In this document: positions 22,533 to 33,800 of the stretch, piece after piece
Position numbering within the stretch: the stretch's first letter is position 1
How the letters are laid out: every line of letters begins with the position of its first letter
Assembly (NCBI GenBank): GCA_963966185.1
Contig: CAWZYM010000087.1
Span: forward strand, 95,001-159,000
Source of the DNA: Rhabditoides inermis
Taxonomy: Eukaryota > Nematoda > Chromadorea > Rhabditida > Rhabditidae
DNA length: 64,000 bases
Direction: 5' to 3'
Notes under the pieces: model-generated
The model's database searches: none
The model's input: only the letters and a program-made list of their open reading frames with translations
Told to the model about the DNA's origin: nothing
Position numbers and translations under genes: made by a program

Positions 22533-23845
22533 ATGGTGTACGTGGACTATTCTCCTGAGAAGCTGGCGCATATCCGAACGCTTCACATGTGGACGTGGCA
22601 ACGGATACTTTTCGGGACGATTGGACTAATATTTTCCCTTCCTATGCTAATAGTCCACGTTTTGTGGGTAAAGGTTTGTGGGAATAAATTTACGTTTTTT
22701 TGTACTTGTTACAGGCGATTTGCACTCGCGATCGCTTGAAACATGTCAGCTTCATTATTCTGTTCGCAATTTCGATTGTCGACATTATACAACTGTGTTT
22801 CCATATTTATTCGTCCATTTTTGTAATGGTTCACGCAACTGTCGACCATTCGCCGGTGGTGAGAGAGAGAGACAGAGAGAAAGAGAGGGAAATAGAGAGA
22901 GAGAGAGGAGAGAGATAGATAGATAGAGAGAGAGAGAGAAGGTGTTTCAGTTCGCCAAGTCACTGTTCGGCACCTGTTGGGTTTGTATGGTTCTTCTAAC
23001 TCTGCTTCTCACTATCCATCAATGCTTTGTTACTCTATTTGCAAGATCACCCGGAATTTGCAGGAGGATAGAATTGGTTTCGAAGGTATGAAAATGAGAA
23101 AACAAAACATCACACCATTCTCAGATATTCTTATTTTTAATCACCATTTGCATGTTATGCCACTACGTTGTGTCTGTGATTTTCGATTGCGGGGTAACAA
23201 GAAGTTTCAAAAACATTGGTTGAATGATATCGATTAGGTTGGAATGATCGATAACGTCGATTACTTTGCTTATTCTATTGTTCCTGCAAAAGAGAAGAGA
23301 AATGTCGAAGTAACGCAAGTCTACCACTGGCTCCATATTTACATGATGTACATAATACAAAACACATATGTTCACGAATCTAAAAAAAATTTCAGATATG
23401 TTGGAGGACTTGCCTGTATTCCATTCAGTATTATCACAATCATATTCCTAATTTTTTCGGTGAGGAAAAACATAAAATCTAAAAAAATAGTTTTCAGAAA
23501 TATCTTCCAAAGAAAAACGAGAGGAACGTTATCGCACAAATAAGTACGTTGAAGTAGACAATCTGTTCCATACTATGATTTCTTTTTTTCAGTTATTTCA
23601 AATACCGTAATGTTTCTAATATGTCTCGTTTTTCATTTCGAAGATTATGTTTTCCATGAGGACGATAAATTCGGTTAGTTTGTTGTTTTTATATATAAAA
23701 AATATCGTTCTCGCAGTGAAGTTTGTCAAAAGAATACGGAGCGTAATCTCGTGACAATAGTGTGAAAAACAAGACGAACAGGTGGTAATAGTACCGTGTT
23801 CGAGCTGCAAACGAGGTAGACAGGAAGATCAGAGACTTTAGCGTA

Positions 23846-23920
<75 letters not shown>

Positions 23921-24268
23921 TTTATGAAAAGCCGTTTTCGATCCGAACTTCAATCAGTCAACCTCGACTTTAACTTTATATTTTCGAATTTAGCGTTTGC
24001 GATGACCAAACTCCTCTATCCGCTATGGAACGGTGTCCAGGCTGCGTGCTATTTCTTCTTCAGGTGAGAAAAAATCGATTCGATCATAACACAACATTTT
24101 CAAAGTCACCTAATACATAAACCAGACGAAACCTATACTGAAACCTAAAAGAAACTATTTATGAACTACAGATTCAAACGACACTTTAAAAAGTTACACT
24201 CAATGTCCTGTTTCAGAAGAGATTCCACTCGCAAGCTGAAACCGACGATCATCAGTGTAAGCAAATAA
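22533..24268 (+). CDS. Seven-pass serpentine receptor-like protein, paralogue A
   Basis: About nine exons. The start is placed at MVYVDYSPEKL because conservation with paralogue B begins there. Hydrophobic segments in order: ILFGTIGLIFSLPMLIVHVLW, FIILFAISIVDIIQL, CMVLLTLLLTIHQCF, IFLFLITICMLCHYVV, ACIPFSIITIIFLIF, VISNTVMFLICLV and a last one around AACYFFF: seven in all, as in nematode chemoreceptors. I cannot assign the subfamily (srt-like is a guess). The second intron is a GA tract. A TAA at 24266 ends it about 17 codons earlier than paralogue B, although the following bases remain alignable to B. Confidence 0.8.
23849..23920. repeat. (AT)n(GT)n compound microsatellite
   Basis: About 22 AT units followed by about 12 GT units, within the intron before the last transmembrane exon of receptor A. 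Confidence 0.97.
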
Positions 24269-24540
24269 ACGACCAAGAGGAGCCGGAAAACTTAACAGTT
24301 TTGTTGAAATGTGATAAATAATTATAAATATTATTCACATTTAAGCTTTTTTTTCAATGAATATGTTTCAGAATGATATTTCTAGTATGTATAGTAGACG
24401 ATAGAGAGCGTAGAGCAATAATGTGTATCACTTTGAAAGAGCATTCCGTAAAAAGTGGGACTCGATCTGAGTGACTGACAACTCACTAGACCACATCGAA
24501 TCGACAAATAAATAAGGAACCTGTGCGGAATCATTTAAAA

Positions 24541-24645
24541 AGTTTATTATCAACAGATTCAAGTTATACAACCGTCGACCTAGCCAATAAGGGGACTAAG
24601 GCTCACAGGTAGAATACGGTTGCTGCTTACAAGGGCTCCATCGGC
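24541..24645 (-). mobile_element. SINE 3' end (reverse orientation)
   Basis: The reverse complement matches the 3' half of the tRNA-like SINE at 44870-45150: shared CTTATTGGCTAGGTCGACGG and TTGTATAACTTGAA, then a T/A-rich tail. The tRNA-like head is missing or diverged. Confidence 0.7.
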
Positions 24646-24680
24646 AGGGCGAGCCACTAGGCACTAGACACTATACCACA

Positions 24681-25002
24681 TCCACGGCTCGGCCCGCTGA
24701 TCGCTCGCCCCTCTCACAGCGAGTGAAACGTGAGTCCGCGCAGCGCGGCCTTTTCAAAATGCAAAATCAGTGCATGCCGCCTTTGAAGATTCTCACAAGC
24801 GATATATAGTTCTATTCTAAGTTGCGCGCGGTGGGGTAGATCGGAGGAAGACGGAGAGTCAGCTCTCGGCAATAGCACGCAAAACAAGAGAGGCAGACGG
24901 TTATGGCACCGTGTTTCGAACTGCAAGCATGATATGTAGATCGAAAACTAACGCTCTGGCGCAGGCTATATGCGCGCGGCGATGAGCAGACCGAGCCGTG
25001 AA
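24681..25002. mobile_element. GC-rich inverted-repeat MITE, copy 1
   Basis: The left end CCACGGCTCGGCCCGCTGAT and the right end (reverse complement TTCACGGCTCGGTCTGCTCA) form terminal inverted repeats of about 35-40 bases. The inside is GC-rich with CCGCGC-A-GCGCGG palindromes. No coding capacity. The same family recurs at 30138-30324. Confidence 0.65.
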
Positions 25003-26435
25003 TTCGACTCGGCAGACGGATTAGCACCCTGTGCGGGATCATTTGTTGCACGCTGTGACTGTGGTCTGGTAGCGCGCAGCTTACGCGACAAACACTCAAA
25101 TCAATTAAATGTGTCTTAAACAAACAAAAAAGTTAAGCAAAATGAATACAGATCCAAAGTTGCGTGTTATTTATTTAGCTGGCGTACAGTTAAACAAACA
25201 TTTCAACACTCCATGATGTTCATTGTATTCAACATTTGTAGATATTCGATTCGTTTCTATAAATGAGTGGAGCAGTACAAGGTATGTGTTTCTTTTTTCA
25301 TTTTTCCCGTAGAAAACTCACTCGGTGCTGGTCTTTTCGTAGAGAGAGGTCTACTGATTACATTTCTTGAACATTATTTAATATGGAACACGTAAAATAA
25401 CATGTAGTCAAAGTATTTGTCGCATACAACCTCTGCCGACAAAAGTTTCTATTCACTATGTATAGCTTTTTTCCTTTTTCCCTCTTATCGTACGGCAATA
25501 TCGCTGGAGTTTTCAGATTGGAAATCGGTTCAAAACCAAGGTTTTTGAACTCTGATTGAAAAAATTCGAACGCGAAACTCAACAATCGAACACTAGAGAT
25601 CGATGAGCACTGTTGATACACATCACAAATCAAAATTTTGTGAAGATAGCTTCATTCCAAAAGGAGTAATTAACTTTACAAGATGGAGAATTCTGTCTCA
25701 TTTGACTTGCAAATGACTCTCATTTTCTAGACCGCCAAGCGCGCGAATCGCAGGGGCCGATAGCGGGCTATAGATGCCTCAAATGCTGTCTGGTAAACAT
25801 TCGGCTAAATAATTACCGTACGATGAACGGGGGATGTCCTATACATTGTTCTCAAAACGAAATTGAACGCGCAGCGCGCGTGAGTCAAACATGAGCGAAA
25901 CAAAGCATAACGTACCCTTTCATTTTCGAAAATGAGTTAGCATTCCTGATAGGCGATTCTACTCGTTCTTTCTCTTCACCTTCTATCCAACCCACTTTCC
26001 CAATGGACACGAAAATATGCCATAAATAATGCACTTTTTCATAGAAAAGTTTTGTGAGTTTGTATAAGTAATCTGCTCGTTTAAAAGAATTATATTCGTT
26101 TCAGAGAAAAATGTACAGAAACGTGCAAAAACGTGCACGTTGGGTGATGGTTTCTCTCACTTTCCCTGCATTTGCGGAACATGGTCCGAATTATAAAAGT
26201 GCAACCTTTTTAATCTATTCTCACATTTCGGTAAATATCAAAAACCAGAGGGTACCTTCAAAAAGGTGGCGCGTTGGCATGAGTGCGTGCCTATAGTGGG
26301 CACGCAAATGAGTACCACTCTTATCACGAGAGACATTAGCGTGGTTCGACAAGGATCAGAACCCATTGAATGATTTTCAATTTGACAAAACTATTTTTTT
26401 GGCTCGGAAAATGCTGAGCTAGTTGCGCGCTTAAT
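25003..26435. other. Intergenic region with a degenerate copy of an acyltransferase exon
   Basis: Mostly unassigned AT-rich DNA. At 25958-26009 the sequence CTATCCAACCCACTTTCCCA resembles the first exon of the acyltransferase (26510-26545), about 530 bases upstream of it, and is flanked by other similar bases. It is too short and broken to code, so it is likely a duplicated exon remnant. Confidence 0.45.
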
Positions 26436-27820
26436 ATGATGTGTGCAGGCCGGCGTCTGGATGTGCAGGGCGTGCGTGGGTGGGCGATCCTACTCGTGCT
26501 ACTCTTCCACTTCTATCCAACACACTTTCCCAATGGATACATCGGAGTCGACGTGTCAGTCACACAACCACCGACGAAAAGAAATCAAACATCGATTATA
26601 CTATATATTTGTATTTGCTATATTACCTCTCCACAATGTGCTATTTCGACTGCTTCAGATTCTTCGTGCTATCCGGCTTTCTGATGACGATGATAGTGTG
26701 GAGGGAGGAGAGGATGGGGTGTGTGGAAGCGGGGCGGGTCTACTACCGCCGAGCCAAGCGAATCCTGCCACTCTATCTCCTCGCCGTTCTCGCGACAGCT
26801 CTCGCGGTAAAAGACGTTCAATGAACAACATGCACGTTGTGTAGACGATCGACGTGTTCCCGGCGTCATTCCACGCCTTGAACCTGGCGTCCGCGCGGCG
26901 CGCCCTCACACTCACCACCAACGTGCACACGGCAGACGAGAACGAGGAGTATGAGAAGAAAGTGAGCGGGAGATAACTATCACGGCTCGTCGTTTCGGTC
27001 GCCCTGTCGCAGCGTGTCCGCAGACAGCGACCGCGCCGCGACCGCTCGCGTCACCTGGCACTGCGCCAGTCCATTGTCGAAACTGCGCGGCGGAGCGGTC
27101 GCGGCGCGGTTTTTGTCTGCGAACAGCGGGACCCGGCCGAATGACGAGCCGTGACTATCGATGTGCATACTTTGTAGTTGACTGCGGCGGTGGATCTGTT
27201 CACTCACACGTGGTCTATGTGCGTCGAGATGCACTTCATTGCTCCGCTGATTTTCGGGCTGCAGGTACATACAAAGTCCGGAGTTAGATACACACAAGTA
27301 TTGGACTGGACTTCTTTTGGTGATAAGTAAGGTTTATACTTTATTTTAAAGAGTCTTATATCAAAATCAGGAAAAGTATCTCATACGAAAAAGTTGATTT
27401 CGGATTTTAGGATTCATGCGGGGAAAAGTAGCGAGAGGGCGCGCATGAAGTACTTTTGAAAAATGATGCTAGCTGATGTAATACAAAACAGCATTTACTT
27501 TGCAGAAAGCGCTGGCGCCAGCTCGCCCGGTGCTGTTTTACTCCATGGTCCTCGTCGCTTCATTAGCACTCTTCATCTATCTTGACACATTGACGGCGTT
27601 CAACTTTGTACGTACTCACGAGTTGTATAGCACAAATTTACATCACACTTCTCATCATAATGTCTAGATGCTGGCTCGAGTATGGCAGTTTATGGTTGGC
27701 TCGATCGCCTTCACATGCTCCACCACACACAATGTCTACACCGCGTTGCTAACAGAAGATTGCGAGAAACTCTTGCAAGGTTTCCTCACTTTGTGGAAAG
27801 CACTCTCTCTCTCTCTCTCC

Positions 27821-27867
<47 letters not shown>

Positions 27868-30800
27868 ATGATGTCGACCATTCAGATTCCGAATCATCGA
27901 AACAGCCGCACAGTACTCCATCTGGTCGCCTGGCACTCTATTCGAATGTGATTCTCGCTGCAGTGTCGTTTTCACCGTGGACAGTCGAGCCGCTTCCGTT
28001 CAGGTACGTCACATACCTTTGTCACTCAACAATTAGAGAGGGCGCGCCAGCGCCCTCTCGTTTGTACTGGATGTCCTCGCGCGCTAGAATGCTCAAAAAC
28101 GACTTTTCCCGGATGAAGCACTTTTCCTCATTTTGAAGTGATTTCCACTGTTACATTGCATTCACATCTCTATTCGATAGAGTTATAGTATTGAGTTTGA
28201 TTGAATTTGAAGCGAGATACGGAGAGTCCGCATTCGAGTGCGGATTGAGATTGGTGTCGGTCGCTCGGGCGGGCGGGCGGGCGGGCGGGCGTCGGACAAT
28301 CGCTTTCGCCCCGCCCCCTCTGTGTGTGAGTGAGAGAGAGAGGCGAATAGCGGGTGCGCGTCGGTATCCTCGCAGCGAATCGCGAACGTGTATGAAAATG
28401 TAATTTTGTGAAACAAAACTTAAAAAAGGACAGATATTATCTTTCAAAAGTACTTCCAAGTAAAAGTAGTTGGTTTGTACCGTTGTCTCAGTTGAGCAAA
28501 AGGACTGACATGTTTTCAATGGAGACATGTGCAAACAGGCTCTCAGTATTATTCGACGTGTTATGTTACAACAGAAGTTGTGCTTTTAGATAATAACTGC
28601 ATAACTTCGTAAACGCGTTCATTATAATATGGCCGCTTTGCACTGGTATGAGAGAGAGAGCCTGTTGGCACATGTCTCCATTGAAAACATGTCAGTCCTT
28701 TCGCTCAACTGAGACAACGGTACAAACCAACTACTTTTACTTGGAAGTACTTTTGAAAGATAATCTATACAGGATCGAGTCTACATTTGTCGCCGGAGTG
28801 TTGGTTGCCTACGGTAAAGATGCAAACTTTATTCTTCTTGAAAATCGACTCATGGTGCTATACAGTATAACGTTCACTGTTATCATTGATGCGTTGTGTG
28901 TAGATGCGTTTGTAGGATTGTGTGTTGTGGGAGGCTCCGCCCACCCTGCCGCGCCTATATAACGGGCTGGTGGGAGGGACTTGCAACCTTGCTATCGCCC
29001 GCATCGACGCCATCATCAATCTGCTGCTGTTTCTCTCTCCCCGCTGCGCGAAGGGCGACGCGACAGCTGCCAGAGAAGAAGCCGCCGCTGATTTATGGAG
29101 GAGAGATCTCTCTCAATGGGAGAACCTGCCGATTGCGCAACGCCGTCTGGGAACGGACCCGCCGCGTCTACCGGAGGATCGAGCTGCCACCCCCACTTCT
29201 ATGGATTGTGCCGTTGCCGCCTCGTGAAGAGGGACCGAGCCGAGCACTGGAGTCGCCATGCTGCCGCTGGACTCCGTGGAGGGAATGAGCTAGCCGATGC
29301 CGTCTGCCGCCGAGGAGCCGCACTGGAGTCGCGCCGGACTGCCGCCGTCACGTCGTGCTGGCCGCTGTCGCCGAGGTCATCTCCCGCGAGGACTACTACA
29401 CATCGAGGTCGAGGAGAGCCATCTGGAGAGCCGTGACGCATCGCCTTACAGTAGATGTCAGGAATACTAGGAAGAGCCACACGGCCTCCTGACAAAGTAG
29501 CCTTGGTGGTGTTTATAGAAAGGGCACAGGCCAGGACCTAGATAACGAATGTTTGCGATAGAACATTGGTGATCCTTTTTTGCACCAAAACAGTATAGGA
29601 ACCCCTCGTTAGAATCATATTGTTGAGAGATGTCTCCCTTCGCCCTCCACAACCCTTTATTCTTAGATGAGCAGGGGCTTTCATCTTAAAGGAAGGGGGA
29701 CGTCATGCCCGTAGATGCGCATAGGGTTGTATTGGCTGGAAGCCACGCCCACTCTCCCCATCGCCTATATAACCCGGGCAGGGAGAGTGAGCGGGGCCGC
29801 CTGCTCTGACTATTACATCTGTCTGCAGGATGAACACTATAACATCATGTGTTTGTGGCTACTTTGGAGAGAGGGAAGAATAGGCCATGTCTACCTATTA
29901 CGGATGATTGGTTTAGGTATACATAGGAAACATATCATATGCGCTGTACTGGGTGCACTGGCCGATTGCAGTCTACGTGATATCATTTTACAAAGCTTCT
30001 AATTACGGTATCATACCTCATTTTTCCTCTTTTCAAAAAAAATTCGTTTCAGCTCCACTTTGTGGAAATATCCGTAGTTGTACATCATTTGATCGAAAAA
30101 CCGTACCTACATGTATGTTACGAGAACAGTGCAATCGAAATCCACGGGTCGGCCCGCTCATCGCCGCGCGCCTATATTGCTTGTCACAGTCGAGCGCCGC
30201 GCCGCGTCAAAGGCGGCATGCACTGACTTCGCACTTCGCAATGGCGGCCGCGCTGCGCGGGCTCATGCGATGCGTGCCACTCGCTGTGACAGCGGCGAGC
30301 AATCAGCGTGCCGAGCCGTGAAATCATTGCAGCTGCAACATCGGTCTATCGTCGTTATCATCTCCCTTCTTATCATCTCCTCGTTCATTATCACTGATGA
30401 AAATGTCGCGCGGAGGTATTACCTGCGAAGAACACATGACATACCATCGAGCACATACAAGTTCAACATAGGTAGGTTTATATAAGTTGGATGTCGGCTC
30501 CCTTCTGCCGATTTTCTTCCTTCCCCACTCGCGTTTGTGTGCTCAACATTGATTTGTGTTTCATTTTCAGACGACGCGCTCTCTTTCAACACTGAGTGGG
30601 GCGTGCAGAAGATCAATCAACTCAAACACGACGACTGCGTCTACTCGAAGCTCATCGACACAGACGGCTCCCGTCCCCCATTCGGGCTATGCACCATGCC
30701 TGTTAGTTGCTAATGTTTGTTTATCAGCCTGATTCCGACATGTACGTACATGTCGGAATCAGGCTGATGAACAGCGGCTGTCATATGTATACAATGGTAG

Positions 30801-33800
30801 CATTATGGGTTATCTGGAAGTACACACAATCCTACAGTGGGGTATTGGGGCTCCTTGGCTGGAACAGTGCGGCGCGAGTCCTGACTGTTCATGGTAGATG
30901 GGGGTGAACATCGCGAAGTGACCAGTTCCATTTGATTCTACGAAATGATTCTACATTCTACAGTGTACAATCTCTGATTTGAATGGTAACATCAACACTT
31001 TTCAGAACGGCACCGGTCATCTCAAAGTGCTAGCAGTCGGCAACAGCTATGCGGCGAATCACAGTTAGTAACCTACATTCCTACATACTTCATACTCTTG
31101 TGTTCTCGCATACACTGTCGCAAATCAAACTATAAATAATAAAAAAATAGTTTATTACCGCGTTGAGTACTTAGCGAGTGCATCATAGAAAACATAACAG
31201 TGCTTACGGTAGGATAGTAAAAAAAAGTGGGAAAAAAGAAGAAACATTCGAAGAGTAGACAAAAAATAGATAAAATAAAAATAAGCAAACTACAAATGTC
31301 GAATTTTAGACATAGGATGCAAATGGGGACATGTCTACTAAGTGGGATTTCACGTTACTGGTTTTCGCAGATTCAACAATATCAGATGGAAGTGAGTTCC
31401 ATACTCCATAAACCCTCTGAAAAAACGCGCTGCTCCGCAGAAACGAGTCATATGACGGCAAAAGACGATATTTATGAGATGTGCGCGACCGAGTTGGGAC
31501 TAGTGTAAAAAGACCAGAATAATTAAGAGAGGTTGCTTTAGTGATAACCTTGTGTATGTACGCTACGTCATTTATAAAGCGGCGTTGTTCAAGGGTTTGA
31601 AGGCCAAGAAGCTGGAGGCGTTGGGGATAGGTGAGCGAGAACAAGCCAGCGCGACGACATATTCGGCGCGTATAGTATCGCTGCACTGACTCGATCAAGT
31701 TCACTGATCCCACATCCTGAGGGTTCCACAATTCAGTACAATACTCTAGCTTGCAGCGGAAATACGTTGTGTAAGCGGTGACAAGAACCTTCAAGTCTCT
31801 TGTACGATAAACTCTCAGAAAATCATTTATGGCATTTAGGGTGCCTTTAACAATGTTCGCAAAATGGTCATCAAAAATCAAGGACCCACACATAGTCACA
31901 CCAAGGTCCCTTACAGAGTTAGCAGGTGCGAGCGTAGTGCCATGTGCTGTATACTCATGCTTGGGATTTCGGCGGCCTATGTGCAGTATCTGCGTTTTCT
32001 CAGTGGAGATCTGCAGACCCCATTCTAAAGCCCACTTTGCGACAGCGTCAATTGCTTTTTGAAACATAATTTTAGCCAAATTATCACCCGGATCAAAAGC
32101 GAAGTAGATTTTCAAATCGTCTGCGTATAGAGCACACTCGACATAATCAGGCAGGCTATCAACAATATTATTGATAAAAATATTGAAGAGTATGGGTCCA
32201 AGACACGACCCCTGCGGCACGCCACAGTTGACAAGTCGAGGAGACGAGAGCTCATCTCCAACCATAACTTGTTGGCAACGGTCAGAAAGGAAGGCTCGAA
32301 TCCACCCGAGAACGTTTCCACGAATGCCCAGCGAATGCAATTTTTTGAATAGTAGTTTATGATTGATTGTGTCGAAAGCTTTCTTAAAGTCGAAATAAAT
32401 ACAATCAATAACGAGGCCATTGGAAATATGTTTCAGCCAGTGACTATAACATTCAATAAGTTGTGCGTTGGTAGACCTTTTCTTACGAAAACCTAACTGT
32501 CTGGAAGAAATCAAGCTATTAGACTCGAGAAAATCAGTCATTTGCCTGACTATAATGCGCTCTAATAATTTCGCTACACTACTTGTTAGGCTAATGGGAC
32601 GATAGTTAGCTGGATTATCACGAGAACCCTTTTTATACAGCGGTTTTATATAAGCGACTTTCCAAATATTAGGGATAGCGCACACTGATAGAGACATAGA
32701 AAAAAGAATCGAAAGCGGGAGACTTATTGTATCTACTGTATTTTTCAGAAAAGTGTGGGTGATTCCATCGGGACTGGTATTGATTTTTGAATCCAATCGT
32801 TGTATAGTCTTGTGAACAAGTGCATAAGAAACGTCAATCATGGTGAGTTGATTCGAAAAAGAGGGAAGGGCAGAGCCGGTCGGAGCAACACTTCCACCAG
32901 AGAATATCGAGTCGAAGTATTCCCCGAACACCTCCGCCTTTTCCCTCGAATCATGGACCAACTCACCATTGTGTGACAGCGAGCTGATACCATCAGCAGG
33001 AAACATCTTTTTTCTAACATCCTTGTATAATGCGCGTTTATTGTTACCGTTGATAAGTTTCGCTTCGCGCTTACATTGCCACGAGAAAATAGCGTTTCGC
33101 AGTTTACGCTGCGCCTTATCAGCAGTCTTCGATTCTGGAATAAGTATAGAGTAGCGTAACGCACGGCGTTTCAATTTATAAATATAGAGAGGAATACTGA
33201 CAGCTTTAGTATGTTTCATAAGGGGAATATACTCGGTAATGAGATGTTGCATTCGCTGGACAAACGCGGAAGTTGCCTCTTCAATATTTAAACCAATAAA
33301 AACTCGCGTCCAATCAGTACATGCTATAGCCGCATTGATCTCACCCCACTTAGCCCTCCCATATGCGCGCCGAAGCGGCTCTCTCGCCGCGAATTCTGAA
33401 AAAAATTATATCTCCAGATCGCCTTGGTTGTTTCCAAATCGTAGACGTAAGAAAATAAGAGCAGAAGATATAAAGACAGTTATCAATTTTCATCCGCAAG
33501 CATAACAATAGTACACGCATCAATAACTGGGGTTGCATTGTTGCATTGGTATGGGCTCATAGTATACATGGAATATGGTTTTATACGATGTATGGTAGTA
33601 GCGCGGTTCCACTGCCACGTAAGTCTGTTCTTGTCGTATAGTCCCGCCCTTGTTGTCAGATACGCAAGACTGGCCGTTCTCCTGTAAATCTAAGGGAGTG
33701 ACGAAGTTCGAATTATTTCCGTATCGTAATGAGCGTTACTAATTTACTAATACACACAGGCGCACAGTGCGTTTTATGTCAGTATTGGTATTGCGATCAT

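Noticed and set aside
28896..29288. 130-codon frame in the acyltransferase intron
   Set aside because: GC-rich, no domain, and located inside the suspected mobile element; probably chance.
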